Origin: Seminavis robusta
Lineage: Eukaryota > Bacillariophyta > Bacillariophyceae > Naviculales > Naviculaceae
Length of the DNA stretch: 64,000 nt
Assembly (NCBI GenBank): GCA_903772945.1
Contig: CAICTM010000090.1
Location: 60,904 to 124,903, forward strand
Direction: 5' to 3'
Each line of letters starts with the position of its first letter. The first letter of the stretch is position 1. The translations under genes were made by a program, and so were the position numbers. The notes under the pieces were generated by a model. That model did not search any database, had not been told where the DNA came from, and saw only the letters and a program-made list of their open reading frames with translations. Shown here in pieces: positions 1 to 9,311 of this stretch.

Positions 1-496
1 CATGTGCCGGTTTGTCTGTCACCGTCGGGGAGTGCCGCGCTTATGCCTCTCACCATCGGCTACAAAATCTGTTCGTTGACCATCGACGTGTTGTACCAAT
101 GACAGCTTTGGCGGCAGGGCGTTGGACCCTTCTAAAAGAAATCCTTCGCCAGACCTGCTTGCTCTAAGCTTTGTGTCGTCAGTCAACTTCTACGTCAGGA
201 TCCTTCGTAGATTTCTACCATTGAACCAATGAATGGTGGTCGCGAAAAGCTATGATGAATCTGATAACGGTTGGCAGCAGGTAGGCTTGCTCTTCCAAAG
301 CCACGAAATGCCGAAAAGGATATCTTCAGCACTAATTCAGTGGCCATCGGCATAGCATTTGGGTACAATTTTGTTGTGGCACGATACTACTCCTTGTCTG
401 TTTGTGACCCCATACAAACAAATTGCCAACTCCGTTAGTCTTCATTATTTTTGGGTCTCTTGCTATTATCTTCCTTGTCTCCAACTGCAAAGCAAA
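1..496. other. Intergenic region upstream of the methyltransferase
   Basis: No ORF with family resemblance, RNA gene or repeat is visible. A frame open from 359 begins at TTG, not ATG, so it is treated as 5' untranslated sequence of the gene starting at 497. The true left limit of the intergenic region lies outside the window. Confidence 0.6.
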
Positions 497-1816
497 ATGA
501 AGATTTTTAATCCTTTTGGGTTCGATGTTTTTGGGCTGGTTCTAACCATGGTGGAATACGCCCCCATCATCATTGGTTCTCTCGTTGTGCTGTTCTTTGC
601 CGTGCCCTCTCTTTCCTCCAAGGACTCAAAGAGCAGTTCGAACAATGCCCGTCGCTCTGCCGTTGCCTTGTTTCTGCCTGGTTTGATTCTGACTTTCTCC
701 GCCTCGGTGGTTATGTGCTCTTGGGAGGACGCCTACCAAAGAGGATACCAAATTTTCAGTCTACCCTCGGTCCGGTCCGCCGCAGAGAGCTACATTGAGA
801 CTGGCGACGGAGATATTACCGACATTTTGGAGTCTGGAAAGTACGCTCCTACCTTTGGGTATTATGAAGTCAGTTATCTTATCAAGGATCTTCTTCGCCA
901 CACCATTTTCCACACCAATAGTCACAATGCGGACAATATTGACGAGGGTTACAATAAGGGTAATGACTGGTTCGCCTCCATGTTGGGGGATACAATGATG
1001 TACACCTCTGGACTTTACCCCACTGGATCAGAAACTCTGGAGGAAGCCCAAAACTACAAGATTGACTATGTGGCAGATGCCATTCAGGTCAAGCCAGGAA
1101 TGTCCGTCTTGGATATTGGATGTGGCTGGACTTATGTGGCCAAGCGCCTCACTGAAAAATACGGTGCCAATGTCACTGGAATTACCTTGTCAAAAGAACA
1201 GCTCAAGTGGGGAACAGAGTGGAACGCAAATAATGATGCTACCATCCTTCTCCAGGATGCCATGCAGATCCACGAGCGCGATGACCTCCCGAAGCAATTT
1301 GACAGAATCACCAGTTTGGAAATGGCCGAGCATGTGGGAATTCGCCGTTACCAGGAATTTCTCTCCAAAGTCAGGAACTTGCTGAAGGACGATGGTGTCT
1401 TTTACTTCCAGGTGGCTGGACTTCGTCGTCATTGGCGTTTCGAAGATCTTGTCTGGGGTCTGTTTATGGGTGAGCACGTCTTTCCTGGAGCTGATGCCTC
1501 TTGTCCTCTTGGATGGGTAAGTGATCAGCTTGAAAAGGCAGGATTCGAGATCCAGCGTGTACACAACATGGGATCACACTACAGTCGTACACTGGCCCAC
1601 TGGTTGGACAACTGGCGTTCCAACGAAGAGAAGATTATTGCTAAGTACGGGGACAAGGCCTACCGCCGATGGGAGGTTTTCCTGGCCTGGTCTGTCCGTG
1701 TTGCTCGTCAGGGATCCTCTACACTGTTCATGTTCACACTCACCAAGGCTGATGTTATGGATGAGCGTCGTATTGAAAGCCAAGCTCACTTGGTGCCTAA
1801 GGATATCAACGCCTAA
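497..1816 (+). CDS. CFA-synthase-like / sphingolipid C9-methyltransferase-like enzyme
   Basis: Single exon, about 439 aa from the ATG at 497; the open frame extends to 359 but only to a TTG. Two hydrophobic segments at about residues 13-35 and 55-75 imply membrane anchoring. They precede a class I SAM-dependent methyltransferase fold: motif I VLDIGCGW near residue 205, then GANVTGITLSKEQ, the SLEMAEHVG stretch and the DGVFYFQ strand. Upstream lies DWFASMLGDTMMYTSGLYP, like the pre-core region of cyclopropane-fatty-acid synthases. Two N-terminal membrane segments plus a CFA-like core is the layout of fungal sphingolipid C9-methyltransferases, which methylate the sphingoid base of glucosylceramide at the ER. 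Substrate here is inferred from layout only; a cyclopropane synthase remains possible. The usual GCGWG glycine of motif I is replaced (GCGWT). Confidence 0.8.
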   Translation: MKIFNPFGFDVFGLVLTMVEYAPIIIGSLVVLFFAVPSLSSKDSKSSSNNARRSAVALFLPGLILTFSASVVMCSWEDAYQRGYQIFSLPSVRSAAESYIETGDGDITDILESGKYAPTFGYYEVSYLIKDLLRHTIFHTNSHNADNIDEGYNKGNDWFASMLGDTMMYTSGLYPTGSETLEEAQNYKIDYVADAIQVKPGMSVLDIGCGWTYVAKRLTEKYGANVTGITLSKEQLKWGTEWNANNDATILLQDAMQIHERDDLPKQFDRITSLEMAEHVGIRRYQEFLSKVRNLLKDDGVFYFQVAGLRRHWRFEDLVWGLFMGEHVFPGADASCPLGWVSDQLEKAGFEIQRVHNMGSHYSRTLAHWLDNWRSNEEKIIAKYGDKAYRRWEVFLAWSVRVARQGSSTLFMFTLTKADVMDERRIESQAHLVPKDINA

Positions 1817-2006
1817 ACAGCGAGCTAAAAGGGAGGATTCATTGTGCGGAATTGCACGGAGAGATAAAGACTAGTTTTGCGGAACGGAAGAGAATACATT
1901 GGTTTGCATATACAGATGGTAAAAAGAAGCTTAAATGAAATAAGAATTTGATGCTACAATTCTGAGTGTAATGGCTGTGACTGAAAGGTGTAGTAGGTTT
2001 GTATTT

Positions 2007-2669
2007 TTAGCTGCGTTCTGATACGGAAACAATATCTTGTCGTTGATCATAGGCATCCGCAAGCTTGATGAAGGCATTGTAGACGGATGTGAGCATGTTG
2101 GCAATGACCAACCCAGCGGTTCCGTCCTCGCCTTTGTGCTGCTGAATCAGAAATGTCAAGATTACTTGAGGAACATCCTCCATAATCACGCCACAGAGCA
2201 GCAAAAAGCCCGTGGATAGTTGCACCGAACTCAAGTCCATGCCCAAAGTCTCTTCGGCTTCAGACTGGGATTGTTCCCACAATTGCATGACTTTGCTGCT
2301 ACTGGCTCCAACTTTTCGAGAACTTCGCGCCGCCAATTCCGATTGGCAACAACAACACCGACGAAGACTAAACCAAAGACATTCCATGCATTGCAGTGGT
2401 TTGATCACAAACCAATCGACGGCTCGTCCGTCCGATGCCAATGCCAGCCAAGAGAGGGTTCCCAGAATTGTAAAGCCCAAATGGACTTTTTGCAGTACGT
2501 CAGGGACTTCGTCTGCGAAATGGATAACAGTCTCCACATAGAACCACCAATCTAACGCAATGTCAATGTCCGACGTGAAGGAACCCAACAAATCTCGAGC
2601 TGAGACTTTCTTGGGGTTGAAGATGCTACGAGGACCAGGAAAGTAACGTTGGACAAGGAAGGTTATCAT
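2007..2669 (-). CDS. Multi-pass membrane protein, XK-related-like
   Basis: 220 aa from an ATG at 2669, ending 190 bp from the convergent methyltransferase. Hydrophobic segments lie at about residues 62-80, 150-172 and 180-200. The third region contains IMEDVPQVILTFLI; an acidic residue followed by PQ inside a membrane helix recalls XK/XKR scramblase-related proteins. A cluster CCCC plus nearby Cys at about residues 93-108 could be a palmitoylation site or metal ligand. XK proteins are usually longer, so this may be a short relative, or an upstream exon may have been missed. The family assignment is tentative; membrane location is better supported. Confidence 0.6.
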   Translation of the reverse strand: MITFLVQRYFPGPRSIFNPKKVSARDLLGSFTSDIDIALDWWFYVETVIHFADEVPDVLQKVHLGFTILGTLSWLALASDGRAVDWFVIKPLQCMECLWFSLRRCCCCQSELAARSSRKVGASSSKVMQLWEQSQSEAEETLGMDLSSVQLSTGFLLLCGVIMEDVPQVILTFLIQQHKGEDGTAGLVIANMLTSVYNAFIKLADAYDQRQDIVSVSERS

Positions 2670-3352
2670 GTTGGATGCTGCCGTTGACGATGCTGAGTGG
2701 AGTAACAGTTGAGCTTCGTAAGAAAAATGACATCGTTACAACCACATGCCCTCGGATGCATTGTAGTGCTCAGCGCCAAGATGACCCAGTCATCCTCTTT
2801 TGCTTAAGCCTCCTCAACTCTTTCCAAGTTGATGGCACCAATCGATAATTCTAACCATCTTGCCAAGATCTTGGATTGTGTTCGCCAACTGAAAGAGAGA
2901 AAGCTCCGCGCACCCCATTCACCTAAATTGTATCCGTTGTTGCCTGTTTTTAACCTCTCGCGCCTTGAGGTGCGGTCACAGTTGCGAGGGCTCGGGAGTT
3001 GCATCGAGTTAGGTGACTGACACACAGTCGAGTGAGTCGAGTGACGAGTCAGTGACCGCCGTCTGCAACTCGAAACTCCTGGTCATCCTGATACAGTAGA
3101 TTCGATTCGCTCGCTAGGAAAACACCATCAGGCAATAATATACAAAAGGAATATCTTACGCTTGAGTGGACTATACAATTATTAGGGGGGTTAAGCCGGG
3201 GGGCAAAGAAGAGGTGGGACTAGCTGTTACTATCTGTGCAGTTGGCTTTCGCTGTTCCTCCTTTGCCACCTCCCGTATGCCAGTTGTTTTCTTTCTTTTT
3301 CCTGGGTTGCCTGTCGTTGACGTTCCCACCTTTCAAGCCTTTCTCGTTCCTT
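2670..3352. other. Intergenic region
   Basis: No gene seen. It contains a short GTGAGTCGAGTGA-type imperfect repeat near 3028-3050 and a 16-mer GGCAAAGAAGAGGTGG near 3202 that recurs near 8492. Confidence 0.5.
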
Positions 3353-3655
3353 TTATCTTTGGTCTTCTGGCGTGGCAGAAGATGAATCCTTCTTAAGTGC
3401 GTCACCCCATAATAGCGTCACCCCATAATAGCACAAAGGCTGATCATCTTCTTTCAACTTCTTATACGTTCCCTCAACAACAAGTTCCATTTCCTCGATA
3501 TGGGTAGTTATTGCCCGACATTGGATCATTTCTCTCAACTCTCCCACAGTCGTTTCAAATGTGACATCAAGCGAGATGTTGTGGTGGTACTTGACATAAA
3601 CGGTCATGAGCCGGATGCCCAAAATCATCATGGGGCTCTCTTTGTGCGACTCCAT
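3353..3655 (-). CDS. Small ubiquitin-like-fold protein, possibly frameshifted
   Basis: 100 aa from an ATG at 3655. From residue 17 the order resembles a ubiquitin beta-grasp domain: a first strand TVYVKYHHNISLDVTF, a turn and helix TTVGELREMIQ, then MELVVEGTYKKLKEDDQPLCYYGV, equivalent to the ubiquitin segment from the core strand through LEDGRTLSDYNI. No C-terminal Gly-Gly is present, so conjugation is unlikely; a ubiquitin-related or UBX-like adaptor is possible. Just after YYGV the coding strand carries a 16-nt tandem duplication that shifts frame; with one copy the protein would instead run on in a basic frame to about position 3220. Either version may be the real product. Fold-level call only. 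Confidence 0.4.
   Translation of the reverse strand: MESHKESPMMILGIRLMTVYVKYHHNISLDVTFETTVGELREMIQCRAITTHIEEMELVVEGTYKKLKEDDQPLCYYGVTLLWGDALKKDSSSATPEDQR
3401..3432. repeat. Perfect 16-nt tandem duplication in a coding region
   Basis: Unit CGTCACCCCATAATAG occurs twice in a row on the + strand. Because 16 is not a multiple of three, gain or loss of one copy changes the C-terminal reading frame of the minus-strand ubiquitin-like ORF. Confidence 0.85.
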
Positions 3656-4763
3656 TTATCTTTACCAGGCATGTGGTTTGTTTGTCGCTTTCACTTTTGA
3701 ATCTATGGAAGCCATAGGTGATTCTGGTGATGAACAACTGCGAGGGTTCGTCATGGTGACTAGTACAGTCGTGCTTTTCCAAACGTGTTTTTTGCAGTGT
3801 GTCTGGTAGCTCAGTTGGGTTATTCAATGATACCAATCTCCGCGCCTCGCTGGACCGACCTGGACATTCCCCGATGAGCCACTCGACCAACACCGAGACC
3901 CAAACCAGCTGATGTCCGTGACAAGCACTTGGCCAGACGCAATACCAAGATTGCGAGCACCTGTGGAGACCGAATGCCTGCTGCTCTGGTCAATCGATGA
4001 ATACAGTATTACGAAGCTGGCTGCTTTTCGGAACTTCGACTCTCTCTCTCTCTGGGATGCCCAGATTGGCATCCAGCAGTTCAGCATTAACACGTTGCGC
4101 TGCGTTGGGCAGGTCTGGTGATGTTGGCACGGCCGCGATTTTGCGGAATCGAATCCGTACGCTCGCACCAAAAGGGTCGACGCCTCGAAGCCGAACCCTC
4201 ATTGCCGTTCTGGATTGCCAAAAACAAAGGTACTATTCGTGTCTGGCTTTGAGTTTTCCCTCGAAACCTGCCGTACTCTTTGGGTGGCTGCTCTGGCTGG
4301 TGTGTATCGATACTCAGTACCTCTGGTACCACAGGGCTTTGCCCGCTATAACATACATACTCCAGTTCACTGGGACTTGGATCTTGGATACGTATATTAT
4401 ACGTACCGGTACACGTATGCATACATGTACTATTAATATAATAGTATCAGGTGATGGGTGATGGTTCGGGGTTGAAGCTATTTTGGTCACAGTTCCGAAC
4501 GAACTATGACCTATTCGTTAAGTCAAATATTTCAGCGATGGTCATTGTTTGGTCATTCATGAACTTTGACTTCCGTTTTACTTAATGGAATTGTGTGCGA
4601 AGTCAGTGGATAAATGAATTCTGCTGTACTGGCACTGGTGACTGGTGACAGACCACCAATTAATTCTCCTCTCTCTTTCAGTCCACAAAACCAACTTGCT
4701 TCCCAACTCGTTTGCACTCAAACGGACTAATTCTCTCTGATTTGACTTTTGCGCGTTGCCACC
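3656..4763. other. Intergenic region
   Basis: No gene recognised. It holds a CT-dinucleotide run near 4040-4052 and an AT-rich near-palindrome around 4388-4408. The tRNA-like box near 3806 was rejected. Confidence 0.5.
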
Positions 4764-6050
4764 ATGACCAAGCCCACCCGTGGACTACTTCGATCTGCTG
4801 GAAATGTTAGCAAGAGGTTTGGAAATACCCCCTCACGGCAACATTCGTTGACAAAGAGCGGCAGCAGACGATCATTAACCAAAAACAACAGCAAACGACT
4901 GCTCTTTGATGCCGTAAGCTTGACGGCACAAGAGGCCATCGAGGCCTCGCCAATCTTGTCAAGGTCTCCTGGAAAATCTGTTGAGCTTTATCATGGAGAC
5001 GAAGTGAAGAAAGGAAAGGTGATCTTGTATGGGGAATTCTATGACCTCTACTCTGTGAAGCATCTGCGGGCAGATGACCAACACGACGCATCCGATGCCT
5101 CAGATTCGGCAGAACTCACCGCAACAGATTCCGCAAAGAAGTATGCAGTGAAGCTACTCAGCCAGAAGCGTTCCACAGAAGGCGGAATCATACAGCAAGC
5201 TACATTGCGTCTTGTGCTAGAGGCCAAGTACCTGGCACGTCTGAGTCACCCCAACCTTGTCAAGGCCAAAGGGATACCATTTGGAGAAGAGGTGGCACAT
5301 GGATGCTCTGACGATTTCTTTCTCATCACTGAGCGCATGACAGAGACATTGGAAGCTCGATTGGAACGATGGAGCCAGAATCCCACAAGATCGTCTTTCT
5401 TCCAGAATCAACGTCTCAGTATAGATACCAAGCGCAGGCTTGAATATGCCAAATCATTGATTGATGCCCTCAAGTATCTCCATGATCAGAACCTTGTAGT
5501 TTTGAACCTCAAACCAGAAAATATTGGCTTCCTTCCAGATGACACAATCCAGATCACTGATCTCAGTTGCTGTCGTGAACTCAAGCCAAAGGGCCGTCGG
5601 AAAAGCAGCACTGACAATCCTGGGTGCAGGAGTGACCCCCTTGGCTTTGGCATTGATCTCATGGCTGGTGAGAGCACCCAGTCTCAGATGGCCAGAGCCA
5701 AGTCCAACTTCTTGGTCCTGGCAGCTTCCTCTGGTGGAATTCCACGGTATATGGCTCCGGAGGCTATTGTTAGTGGTGCCTACACCAAGGCTGCTGACAC
5801 CTACTCGTGGAGTCTTGTGATGTATGAAATGCTTGCCATCTCCAAGCCATATGCATCCTTCAAACTAGGCCAGCACTTGCTGAAGGTATGTAATGAGGGG
5901 AACAGACCCAATCTCTCCATGCACAAGTTCCCAATGGAAGTAGAAGGACTGCTGCAGATGTCCTGGCGCAAGACATATTCGAAGCGCCCAAGCATGAATG
6001 ATTTGGTGGAGGCATTCCCATGCCTACTGAATCTGAAACCAAAGGCATAG
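4764..6050 (+). CDS. Protein kinase-like protein, predicted pseudokinase (copy 1)
   Basis: 428 aa. The ATG at 4764 sits in GCCACCATGA and matches the start of the paralogue at 12184; an upstream in-frame TTG is ignored. A basic Ser-rich leader (about 1-65) precedes a kinase fold: VAIK-like YAVKLL with Lys130; LVVLNLKPENIGF replacing the IIHRDLKPEN catalytic loop, so HRD reads VLN and the catalytic Asp is Asn248; ITDLSCCREL in place of DFG, keeping Asp but losing Phe-Gly; an APE at MAPEAIV; and DTYSWSLVMYEM for subdomain IX. The Gly-rich loop is also degenerate (LYGEFYDLYS). Lys, DxS Asp and APE remain, so nucleotide binding is possible while phosphotransfer is doubtful. The fold is certain; the scaffold or allosteric role is inference. 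Confidence 0.88.
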   Translation: MTKPTRGLLRSAGNVSKRFGNTPSRQHSLTKSGSRRSLTKNNSKRLLFDAVSLTAQEAIEASPILSRSPGKSVELYHGDEVKKGKVILYGEFYDLYSVKHLRADDQHDASDASDSAELTATDSAKKYAVKLLSQKRSTEGGIIQQATLRLVLEAKYLARLSHPNLVKAKGIPFGEEVAHGCSDDFFLITERMTETLEARLERWSQNPTRSSFFQNQRLSIDTKRRLEYAKSLIDALKYLHDQNLVVLNLKPENIGFLPDDTIQITDLSCCRELKPKGRRKSSTDNPGCRSDPLGFGIDLMAGESTQSQMARAKSNFLVLAASSGGIPRYMAPEAIVSGAYTKAADTYSWSLVMYEMLAISKPYASFKLGQHLLKVCNEGNRPNLSMHKFPMEVEGLLQMSWRKTYSKRPSMNDLVEAFPCLLNLKPKA

Positions 6051-6931
6051 ATACACTGTTGCCTCTGGTTGGACTTTCATTGGCACTTTACGTAATTAAA
6101 ATCTCATATCAAGTGAAAGATAATCAAAAGTGAGGAAAGAAGTCCTATTTAGAAATCTTCAATGCAAACCTTGACCAGGATCTTCAAATGTTAGCAAGAC
6201 ACAACAACGGATTACTAGCTAGTATCTGGCTACCCCAACACGGTTGGAAGTTGGAAGAGCGTCTTCGTACATATACTGTTTTTTGATCGCCTGGTCCGCG
6301 TGGTATGAAGAGTGCTGCTACCTCTGAGTATTTCACAACGCGTGAGGGTAGAATGGAAGGCCCACATCTATCTCTGCATCCACACACGTAGACCCCAAGG
6401 GCAGTTCGCAGAAGGGTTCTTCGCCGGCTGTAACTGCCTTCTGTGTCTCGGTTCCGTTCATGTGCTGGATCTGAGGGCTGGCAAGGGGACAACCAATGAT
6501 TCCGCCGTCAGTGCAGCTGCGCCGAAGAGATCTATTCGCTACCAATTGGCACCATTCTTATTAGCTTCGGAATGACCTAACCCATCCGGAGGCGTCCAAA
6601 AAAGACAAATAATTCAGAACACGAGAAAAATGAAAAACAACATGTTTAACTTTTAAACAGCACTTATGAAACTGCTGCTCAGTTGGCACTCATAATGTAT
6701 AAAATCTTCTCTCTCTCTCTCTTTCTGTCAAACCCGACAGGCAGGTACCGGTGTGTCTCCTCTCGTCTCGTTCATTGCGCCATTCGTCGCCATTATTATC
6801 ATATTTCACATTTTTTGACTTGACTCACTCGCTTCCTTTGGGCAGAAAGCAAAAAAGCCAGCCATGGTAGTAATGCGCAAGCAATCCAATAAATAAAATA
6901 AACGGTCAGTAAGCAAGCAGTAGCTTGCTGC
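6051..6931. other. Intergenic region between convergent genes
   Basis: Presumed 3' ends of kinase copy 1 and the plastid protein. A CT-repeat lies at about 6710-6726. No gene is visible. Confidence 0.55.
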
Positions 6932-7816
6932 TTACTGCCACCACTCCTTCATGGCACCACCGGTGGAGCCCGGACGGGAGGCATAGGAATACTTGTAGGG
7001 GACGACTGCTGCTTCAAAGAGACCATCTTCAACAAACTTTCGATTGGTAATTCGAAGAACGACACCATCACCGGGGGTTTCAATGACTCCGTGATATGGT
7101 TGGGAACCACCACCGGCATGAAGCTGGTACACCTGTTTGACATTGTTGGGTCCCTGCAGCACTTCAATGGTGGCCTTCAAGGACTTCTTTCCTGTATTGA
7201 CGGCCCAGAACAAGACTTGGACGGCTTCGACGTAATTGTCAATGGGGAAGAGACGCACGGCGGATCCACCTCCTCCGACGTTGTTTCCTTGAATCTTTTG
7301 CTTTGGGACTCTGTCAAAAAGACTTTCGGTGTTGGCCCTGAGTTCGGCGCGACGTTCCTTATCTGGGACGTAAACTCCTGCCGAGAGTGGCAAATGGAAT
7401 TTCTTGTCCGTAGATCGGATTCGGAGTACTTGAGGACCACCGGGCTTGAACTTGAGTGTAGCTCGGTAGGGAGTCTTGGCTCCATCTTCGACGCTAATAT
7501 CCATAATGTGGGTTCTACGAAGAGGTCCCAACCAGAGTTCGACGACGGCCTTCAGAGGACGTCCTTCCGATTTTAGGACGTATTGACATCTATCGGCATC
7601 GACGGGCATCTGGTAGGTACGAACGGTACCTCCTCCCTCGATTCGTTGCATGGCAATTTCTTGTGGGAACATGTCGAGATAATCCGTTCCGGTGGCATCT
7701 TCAATGGTGGCCAACCGGGTAGTGGCTACTCGTGGAGCCAAGTTATTATTAATGGAAAATCCCGTTGTGGAACCCCAAACCATGCAAAAAGCAAGAACCG
7801 CGCTTGTAATCTTCAT
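6932..7816 (-). CDS. Plastid-targeted protein of two tandem beta-rich repeats
   Basis: 294 aa from the ATG at 7816; the frame opens further upstream only at a TTG. The N-terminus MKITSAVLAFCMVWGSTTGF is a signal peptide ending before Phe-Ser, followed by a short basic/hydroxylated stretch: the bipartite leader that sends diatom proteins across the four plastid membranes. The mature protein holds two related modules of about 90 aa, roughly residues 66-150 and 185-275. Shared elements are VELWLGP versus IEVLQGP, a mid-module HIMD/KQVYQL strand, YRATLKFKPGG versus YHGVIETPGD, and VLRIRSTDKKF versus VLRITNRKF. I do not recognise a named domain; a duplicated beta-sandwich is inferred. The C-terminus is Gly-rich and ends MKEWWQ. 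Confidence 0.8.
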   Translation of the reverse strand: MKITSAVLAFCMVWGSTTGFSINNNLAPRVATTRLATIEDATGTDYLDMFPQEIAMQRIEGGGTVRTYQMPVDADRCQYVLKSEGRPLKAVVELWLGPLRRTHIMDISVEDGAKTPYRATLKFKPGGPQVLRIRSTDKKFHLPLSAGVYVPDKERRAELRANTESLFDRVPKQKIQGNNVGGGGSAVRLFPIDNYVEAVQVLFWAVNTGKKSLKATIEVLQGPNNVKQVYQLHAGGGSQPYHGVIETPGDGVVLRITNRKFVEDGLFEAAVVPYKYSYASRPGSTGGAMKEWWQ

Positions 7817-9311
7817 TGTGGCTGACTGACTTGACTGAATGAAGAAATGAATGAATAAACTGATGGATATATAGACGTTCGTGGGTGGGTAGAATTCTGA
7901 TGGGGAAAAGATAAGATATCGAGAACACACACAAGATGAGATCAAAAATTCCCAACACCACCTTTAGAGACAACACAGACACAGATACAAACCACAGACA
8001 ACAGAGAGAGGGTAACTTACCAATAAAATGAGCGTTGTTGCGTTGCGTTGATGGATCGGATGGTTGGTTGATGTCCTGGCTAGCAATCCATCAAACCCAA
8101 AGGAAATGAGTGGGCGACCAGGAGGTAAAGACACAATCCACAAACATCATCAGCTGCTTCGCTTGATGTCTGGAGCCAACCACCAATTGGAATAGAAACG
8201 CACTTGAACGCCTGATGGCCAAGTTGAGAATTCCAAAGCAGACAGCTTTCCCATTATTACATCCAATGAGAAAGCGTACAGCTGGTAGAGAGCTTCCTGA
8301 CGCACTTTGACGCATCCCTAAGATTCACACGTCATAGCATCTTGTGTTTCATTTTGACCTTTATATTTAGATACCATAGATCTATAGAATCGAACCAGGC
8401 ACATGGCTTTCGCATGTGCGAACAGGAAGATCCAATCGGGTTTTAGAGTGGGGAAGTTATCTATGGAAGCCAGCGAGGGGCCAGGCTCTGAGGCAAAGAA
8501 GAGGTGGAATTTGGGACTAGCTAGGTTCCGTGAGATCAAGGGTGACAAATTGAGGATCATCGTGCAATGAAGAGATAGGTAGTCTAGGTTAGGTTAAATG
8601 GAGGATGGATGAGATGATGGGTTTCATTATCAGAGCTGAGCAGGAGGAATACCTGCAGGGATAACTAGCAATGCATAGTTCCAACCGAGGCATTGAGAGA
8701 GGTGCCTTTGGGTTCTTGAGGAGCAGCGAAGGTGCGCACTTTTGAGCGAGTTCAAAGCTCTCTAGGAATCTACCGTATCACCATGCCGCTACAGTAATAT
8801 CAATCTGACGTAGACATTGTCGCATATCTAATATACAAGGTTTTAATCCAAGTATTTTTGCTTTGCTCGGACATTGTGGCTGATGTCATCCCTTCCTCGT
8901 CAGAGATCACATCGCCAATCAAATTAGCGCTGGAGCAAGACTGGTGAGTCGCGGACTGCAATCTGCTTCCGGGAGGGTCCAGCATCTGCTTCCAGCGCCC
9001 TGAGCGCCTTTGCAAAGGGGGAGCACCGTTGGTGTTGCAGAAGACCAGGTGGCTGATCGAGAAGCGAGTGAAACCACCAGCCGCCGGAACGGAAACGGAC
9101 AGGCAGGTCGGGCCCAGGATCTCGAATTGGTTTTGAGAATATCCAAGCAAGCTCCAAGTGCGTTTTTATTGGATCCGGGTTGCCCCAGATACCCAAACAG
9201 ACACACGATCGAGAAAATCCAATGCTGACTGATGTTGACTTGTCTTGTCTTGACTTGACTCAGTCACTCAAGCCAGAGATAACTAATGAATGAATGAATG
9301 AATGAATAATA
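7817..9311. other. Intergenic region between divergent genes
   Basis: Divergent 5' flanks of the plastid protein and the LRR protein. Several short frames exist but none shows family resemblance. A 16-mer near 8492 is shared with about 3202. Confidence 0.5.
9284..9307 (+). repeat. AATG microsatellite creating upstream ATGs
   Basis: Five upstream ATGs (9286, 9290, 9294, 9298, 9302) spaced 4 nt apart precede the start codon at 9312. The first four each open a 3-codon ORF (Met-Asn-Glu-stop); the last opens a longer frame overlapping the main gene. If transcribed, this is a uORF array upstream of the LRR protein. Confidence 0.6.

Noticed and set aside
3800-3875. tRNA-like A box (TGGTAGCTCAGTTGGG)
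   Set aside because: No B box (GGTTCRANNCC) follows at a tRNA distance and no cloverleaf or acceptor stem can be formed.
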